Origin: Pegoplata infirma
Taxonomy: Eukaryota; Arthropoda; Insecta; Diptera; Anthomyiidae
Direction: 5' to 3'
DNA length: 64,000 bases
Assembly (NCBI GenBank): GCA_963921195.1
Contig: OY992540.1
Location: 177,539,896 to 177,603,895, forward strand
Shown in pieces: positions 58,551 to 64,000 of the stretch. The notes under the pieces were generated by a model that worked only from the letters and a program-made list of their open reading frames with translations, ran no database searches and was not told where the DNA came from. The translations under genes and the position numbers were made by a program. Position 1 is the stretch's first letter. Each line of letters opens with the position of its first letter.

Positions 58551-58856
58551 AGGCGTTTTTTGTTGGCATAATTATCAGTGTTCTACCATACAAAGTTCAC
58601 ATTAGTGTTAACGCTCAAAATTCGAGAAGTTAAAAATTAACTTGCATACATTGTGAATGATTCTCTTATTGTTAATGGCTCTCTTTGGTATTAATAAAAA
58701 AGATAAATGTTTTTGTGTTGCTTTCAAGCTAAATTGCATTTAATAAACTATTCCAAACGACGCTAAATTAAATTGAGAAATTTATGGAAGTTAATGTTTC
58801 GTTTTTTTTCGTTTTTATGCATGTTAACAATCTAAGTTTGCCAACAAAAAAGGCCT
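58551..58856. mobile_element. 306-bp MITE, AGGCGTTTTTTGTTGGCA ends
   Basis: AGGCGTTTTTTGTTGGCA pairs with TGCCAACAAAAAAGGCCT. ATT on both sides (ATTA if the end is set one base in). Helitron copy 2 at about 33655 (ACATTAATATTAGG) is the empty site. Confidence 0.85.
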
Positions 58857-58992
58857 ATTAATATTAGGTTTGTTCCCATGACGGAGGAACACGTACACAC
58901 CATGTTCCCGACGCTAAGAAAAATCGAAAAATAAAATCGACCAAACCTCATGAATAGGTGAAAAGCCACGAAGAAGTAGATAAAATGATAAT

Positions 58993-59602
58993 AAACAAGT
59001 AAAAAAGTTAAATTCGGCCTTGCCGAATGTAGTGATACCCTCCACAATTTCAAAAAGATTATTGCAAAAAACTTTATTTAAAAGGAAATTACTTTTGAAA
59101 AAAAAAAATTTTTTGAAAAAAAAAATTCCGCGAAAAAAAATTTTGGTAAAAAAAAAATCCGCGATTTTTTTTTTTTTGTCAAAAAATATGTTCGTACTTG
59201 TTTAAATACCATTTGGTGTTTAATTATGTTCACATATGTCAACCAGAAGCCAAATTAAAGCATTTTGTATTTTTAGGTTATGTTGAATGTACTGAAATTT
59301 TTGAGGTGTGCTTACATTTTCGTTCATAACTTTTGAACCGCTGAACCGATATCGCTCAAATGCAATACCAAACTTCTCGGGAGAACTTCCAATAAATATG
59401 TTAAGTTTCAGTCATCTCTGTGCAATATTTTGTCCGCGAGAACATTTTCCACAGACAGACGGACATCGCTAGAATGTCTTAAAATCGATCGGGCATCATG
59501 AATATATATACTTTATGGGGTCCCAGATCGATATTTCGATGAGTTACAAACGGAATGACAAACTTATATATACCCTCTATCACTAAGTGGAGGGTATAAA
59601 AA
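58993..59602 (+). mobile_element. mini-me-like element D
   Basis: Very close to 7706-8349 (AGTTAAATTCGGCCTTGCCGAA ... GTGGAGGGTATAAAAA) but with the GACG tract cut down to GACAGACGGACA. The Helitron bases it replaced (about 35 bp present in copy 2) are missing, so insertion came with a small deletion, or the deletion is later. Confidence 0.82.
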
Positions 59603-59612
59603 CCGGGCAACG

Positions 59613-61516
59613 CACATTGGGTTGAACACTATCAAAACTGAGGATTAATTCAAAATTTGAAGTTGGTATATTGTAATATATTTTTTTATGGGTTTAAAGA
59701 GGATAAAATTCTCCATCAATAACTGTCAAAATTAGTGTTCTAAGTTGTTTACTTTTTTTGCTATGCTCTCTCAAAGTTTAATAATTTTAATTAATTTTGT
59801 GTACAGTGGTAAAAAGTCAAAAACGAGATATTTCAAGTGATTTTTTTTTTTGTTTTCAACTAAAAATAAAAATTTTTGTAAAATGGATTCACAAACTAAA
59901 GGTATTTAACTATATTATTGACAAGCGGTTGTTAAGATAAATGGTGAAAAAATTAGTTTAATAATTTTTTAAAAAATATCCTAAAAATAGGGTATTTTTT
60001 ACATATATGTTGAGTTTTGGTTGCTACTCTGATGAGCTCGGGCGTATCTGAGAACATAGTGATAAAATACAGGATTTTTGCTTTAAAATCCATGAAAGAA
60101 CCAATGCCAAGACTTGCCAATACGAAAAATACAAGAGATTCTTTTTAAACATCTCCAGTGCAAAAAAATTATATGCTCGAAATCTTAATAGCTAATACTT
60201 GTTTTTCTATTGTCTTTATGTTGTTTACCGTTTTTGTTTATTGCTATTTATTGTAAATGTGTAATTTAATTATATTAACAAACAATTTTAATGATCATAT
60301 ATATTAGAGTGGGGTGTAAAGTTACTTTTTAACGAAATTGGTAATGTTTTTTCTTAAAATACTTAAAAGTACATATCCCATGCAGTTTTTCAAAAAAAAA
60401 AAATCGCGAAATTGTTTAAATATTTAAATTACATTTGGTATCAAATTTTGTTCATATTTCTCAGCCAGAAACCAAATTAAAGCATTTAGTGTTTTTAGGT
60501 TATGTGGAATGTACCAAAATCGCTCAAATGCATACCAAACTGCTTAGGATAACTAGGAGTAAATATGTTTTTCTTAAAGAATATAATATAAAGCTTTTCT
60601 AAATTATTTACTAGGTATAATTAGCGCATACGAAAAAATATGTTAGAAAACAATTCGAGTAATGAATTGTTAAAACTTAAAACAAAAATTATAATTTTTT
60701 AATTGAGTAATTATGAATTTACTCAAAAATGAAAAAAAAAAATGAGTTAATAATTTAATAAAAATTTAGTAGTTTTTTTATTGATTTGCTCAAATTTTTC
60801 GATAAATTTTATTAACTGTTTACTCAACACTTTTAAATTGTTTACTGGTGAAAAATTAAGTTATTATCAATTAATACTCTTAAAAATTTACTCAGTGGTT
60901 ACAGTATAATTAAATTTGAATTTTAATTTATTAAGTTATCGATTTTAATTTTAAAGTTACAACAAAATTTATGAATCAATATTTTTTATGGACAATTTTG
61001 ATTTTTTTGCATTAGTTTTGATTTTTAAATAAAAAAATATAGTATTTAAAATATGTGAATCAAGTTTTGTTTTGAAAATGTTTATTTTTTTTTTTATTTA
61101 TACGATTTTTAAATAAAAAAAAATTGTAATTCCCTTTTTTTAAAGAAAATTTAAATTTTTTTAATTTTATGAACCACAAAAATAAAATTTTATAAAAAGT
61201 TTATTCTAATAAAAATACGTATTTATTTTTTTTAATTTAATAAAAACTCATTAAATATTCTTTAATTTGAAATTTGATTCATTAATTTATCGCTTTTGCT
61301 TCCAAAGTAACAGCAAAAATTGTGACTCAAGATAAGTTTTTCCAAAAATCGAAAAAGTGCCTAGCAGGTTAAAAAATTTTTTTTTCCATATTTTTATTTT
61401 TCAAAATAGTATTTTTTTGTTGATTAATAAGTATTCATCAATAAAAAATTATAATATTTCAAAATTACGGCATCCCTGAATTAATCCCTATTTTGCCTAT
61501 CGTTCAACCCACTGTG
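59613..61516. mobile_element. 1.9-kb TIR element, CACATTG/CACAGTG ends, CAACG TSD
   Basis: CACATTGGGTTGAAC at the left and GTTCAACCCACTGTG at the right; the TIRs continue imperfectly to GATTAATTC. CAACG is duplicated (59608-59612, 61517-61521). Helitron copy 2 (33846) supplies the empty site. A heptamer-like start with a 5-bp GC-rich duplication is the Transib pattern. AT-rich interior, no transposase. Confidence 0.82.
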
Positions 61517-61524
61517 CAACGCCG

Positions 61525-62366
61525 CACAGTGCCACATTTGGCCAATCTAGGACGACAAAAATCCAATTTTAATTATATTGACTTGAAATTCGGTATAAAT
61601 GTTCGTTTTGACTTCGAAAACAACATTATAAAAAATGTGGGAGGCCGGTTACGGGCCACGCCCACTTTTTTTAAAATTTGTAATTTTGGTTAAAATTTCT
61701 TTGAATTTGGTATATATACTCTCAATGACTGTAGAAATAATATCACAAAAAAAGGGGGCGGTCGGACAACTGCCACGCCCACTTTTTTAAAATATGTTTA
61801 AAAAATATGTAAAAACAAGTTTTACATATCGCCCCACTGTAGGCGGCGTCGCAGACGGTCGCAAAAGTTAGCCGTTGAAATAAATACTATGGATATTGGT
61901 CAATATATCTGAAAAAGTCCGGCGACCAATACGGACCAAACACAAAAGTTCTATTCCATCAAAAAAAAGAAATATATAATTTTCTTTTCAAAAATATTTA
62001 TTTTGTTAAAAATTTAATAAAAAATAAAAAAAAATTTGTTTTAAAAAAAAGAAAAGATATGACTTAAAGGATTTAAATATCCTTTAAAATTACCACAAAA
62101 GAGTGGATAAATATCTTTTTTTGTTCAAAAGTTACAACACTTTAAACTCGATTTAATTTATGCGAAATAATGTACACAAGTTACAGGATTTTACAAGATG
62201 CAACTTTATGCACCCACCTGTTAGTAACGAACAGAATTATCGATCTTATATGATTATTTCCGTGCTATTAGGAATGTTCTATAATACATACAAACATATC
62301 ATGAAAATCGGGGAACTTTTTTTTTTTGATTTTTGTCGTGCTAGATTGGCCAAATGTGGCACTGTG
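61525..62366. mobile_element. 842-bp TIR element, CACAGTGCCACA ends, CGCCG TSD
   Basis: CACAGTGCCACATTTGGCCA pairs with TGGCCAAATGTGGCACTGTG. CGCCG is duplicated (61520-61524, 62367-62371). It lies 8 bp after the previous element, in the same Helitron hairpin. GGCCACGCCCACTTTTTT appears twice inside (about 61655, 61770). Transib-like by ends and TSD only. Confidence 0.87.
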
Positions 62367-62387
62367 CGCCGGGTGCAAAACAGCTAG

Positions 62388-62489
62388 TATTGTCTATATA
62401 TGAGCAATTGTCATTAACTTTTAATATTTAAGAAAAAAAAAATTGCGATTTTTTTTTCGTGGCACATTGATAAGATTTTGTAGGTAAAT
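62388..62489. other. AT-rich spacer after Helitron copy 3
   Basis: I see nothing in it beyond low-complexity A and T runs. Confidence 0.5.
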
Positions 62490-64000
62490 AACATTATAAA
62501 TAAGTAATTCAAATGCGTCCGCGTGCATTAATTTGAGCGATCGCACCCAAAACTATGGCGGTTTAAAGTTAAAATTTTTAAAAAAAATTGTCAAAATTAC
62601 ATTTTTTATCCGAAGTTAACCAAACGTACCATTTTGTATTATGCTTACCCAAAGCTAAAATACATATTCAAACATGCATAAAATTTTTACTAAATATCGA
62701 GATATTTACATTTAACTAATTTTTTTTCGGCACATTTTCCAATATTTTGGAAATAAAAATGTTTCCAGCGGTTTTATTTTTTTTAGAAAAATATTACCAA
62801 ATGCATTTATAAACTCTCAACAAATTCTTAGTTAACACCATTATTCTATCTCTAATAGGTAAGAAACAGCAGTGGTTTAAAGGGAACATTTTTGAAAAAA
62901 AAAAATTAATAATTTTAAATTTATTATTTTTTTACAGTGTTCTGATTTTACAGTGTTGTCCTTCACTGAATATTAAAACTATTCAAAGGATGATTAATAA
63001 TGCTAATATTAAGGTTATTACGAAATATTTTAACGTTATTACTAATTTTATCAAGGTTATACAAAATTTTAGCGATTTTTCGCGATTTTCGCGACTGCAA
63101 AAATCAATGGACTAATTTTGAAATATTATTTGAATACGACAAGTCAAAATCTATCAAGATACATTTCTTTTCTACTTTATTTAAGTAATGTAAGATTTTA
63201 TATAACCATTAAATTTAAAGGTATCAAAAATTTAAAACCACCGAAAAACCGCTTAAACGTTAAATTTTTTAGGGTGCGAATTAATTGAAGATTGAGAATT
63301 AAAAAGACTACCAAACGCGCCTTTCACCGACCAATTTCTATAAGCGGCCTGGATGTGCCTTACAAAAAAGTGAAAACTGAAAAACACCGCGGAATTCGCC
63401 AATATTAACTTTTGATCAATGTTGCTTTCCATGATTTATTATATTTGCACATACCATTGTTTCTACATGTTCAACTTTCAGCCATGCACATTTGGCTGTC
63501 AAATAATGCAAAACTAAAATATCGAAATTTTGCAAAAAATTTAAAAAGTTCATAAAATTTTTGCAATTGAATATTTTTTGGGTGCGTTTGTAAATCAAGT
63601 GGGAAATGGTAAATTATAAAGTTCACAAAGCATTCGGAACCATTCGGAATAAAACTGGGAGTGTGCCTCGCAAAAAACAGAATTTTTAAAAATTTCACGT
63701 TTTTTCTTCCCATCTTTGGAGAGCTGCAGCTTCGTAACCATTGCGAGCACATCACTCGAATCAGTCTGAGATTTTGCATATTTACAATGGCTTTTACCAT
63801 GTGTATTTGATTTTTAAAATTACAGTTTGCACCAAAAGCTACAATCAAAAAACCTCGAAAAATTGAAAATTGAAAAAAATTGGTATCAAAGATTTAGGTC
63901 CATGTAACTTTTTTCTTATTGATGGCACATCCACTGAACCTACACCAAATAATTGCCCAAGTCTACTGATTAAACGGTACTAAATTTGGAGCAATAGCTT
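62490..64000. repeat. Diverged, inverted relative of the 1.5-kb repeat
   Basis: Landmarks of 13057-16065 recur here in reverse complement and in reverse order: AAACTATGGCGGTTTAAAG (about 62553; the unit has CTTTAAACCGCCATAACTTT), GTGCCTCGCAAAAAA (about 63663; the unit has TTTTTTGCGAGGCAC), and a GATGGCACATC block (about 63921). Clearly older than the tandem pair. It continues past the window. No gene. Confidence 0.7.

Larger units (their letters stand above)
56403..62387 (+). mobile_element. Non-autonomous Helitron, copy 3
   Basis: Starts TCCCTATTATTAATATTAT and ends GGGTGCAAAACAGCTAG; A at 56402, T at 62388. The GCAACGCCGGG hairpin near its 3' end is split by two CACAGTG-type elements (59613-61516, 61525-62366). 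A MITE (58551-58856) and a mini-me (58993-59602) also interrupt it. The 159-bp units run from 56470 on, with GACA repeats at 56438-56474. At about 57350 it lacks the second Helitron found in copy 1. Confidence 0.88.

Noticed and set aside
63416..63848. 60- and 125-residue minus-strand frames
   Set aside because: They lie in the diverged 1.5-kb repeat; the matching frames in 13057-16065 are not preserved.

Overview
This 64-kb window is about three-quarters A+T and holds no host gene that I can recognise. It is a pile of nested transposable elements. Five mini-me-like elements, several Helitrons, a Gypsy-type LTR element, a degraded LINE and many palindromic TIR elements point to an insect, most likely a higher fly (Diptera: Brachycera). 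That is an inference from the repeat families; no host protein anchors it.

Layout. The frame is a family of large AT-rich elements whose ends read CCCGAGTAAAAA...TTTTTACTCGGG. They carry repeated tRNA T-arm-like modules and, near one end, a fuller tRNA-like module with A and B boxes. One copy runs 7430-18854, a second 18878-54020, and diverged or partial copies lie at 5752-7429, 25521-31097 and 54021-56367. Almost everything else sits inside these. Into 7430-18854 went a mini-me element, a truncated LINE (RT fragments 9914-12950, itself broken by two MITEs), two tandem 1.5-kb repeats and several TIR elements. Into 18878-54020 went two giant palindromes (18931-21500, 21509-24359), an 8-bp-TSD element (25010-31117), a Helitron (31266-33870) and a TA-flanked mariner/pogo-like element (36331-53389). 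The last of these contains an ACCAAT-repeat element, an intact Gypsy element (38545-43679), a mini-me with a palindrome and a hAT inside it (44080-48194), and a further mini-me-like element. Helitrons of one family also occupy 442-5719 (minus strand, with a second Helitron nested at 1840-4142) and 56403-62387.

The only long intact gene is the 1333-residue Gag-Pol of the Gypsy element. Its zinc knuckles, protease, reverse transcriptase, RNase H and integrase motifs all look complete. Its LTRs differ by one substitution plus a 137-bp MITE in the 5' LTR, so it is a recent arrival.

Because the same families occur several times, many insertions can be checked inside the window by comparing a filled copy with an uninterrupted paralogue. 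This fixes ends and target-site duplications (TSDs) for Helitrons (A^T, no TSD), hAT-like elements (8 bp), TA elements, 3-bp elements (TAA, TCA, TTA, CTA), and a group whose ends start CACAGTG or CACATTG with GC-rich 5-bp TSDs, as in Transib. All coordinates come from reading by eye; those marked approximate may be off by some bases.
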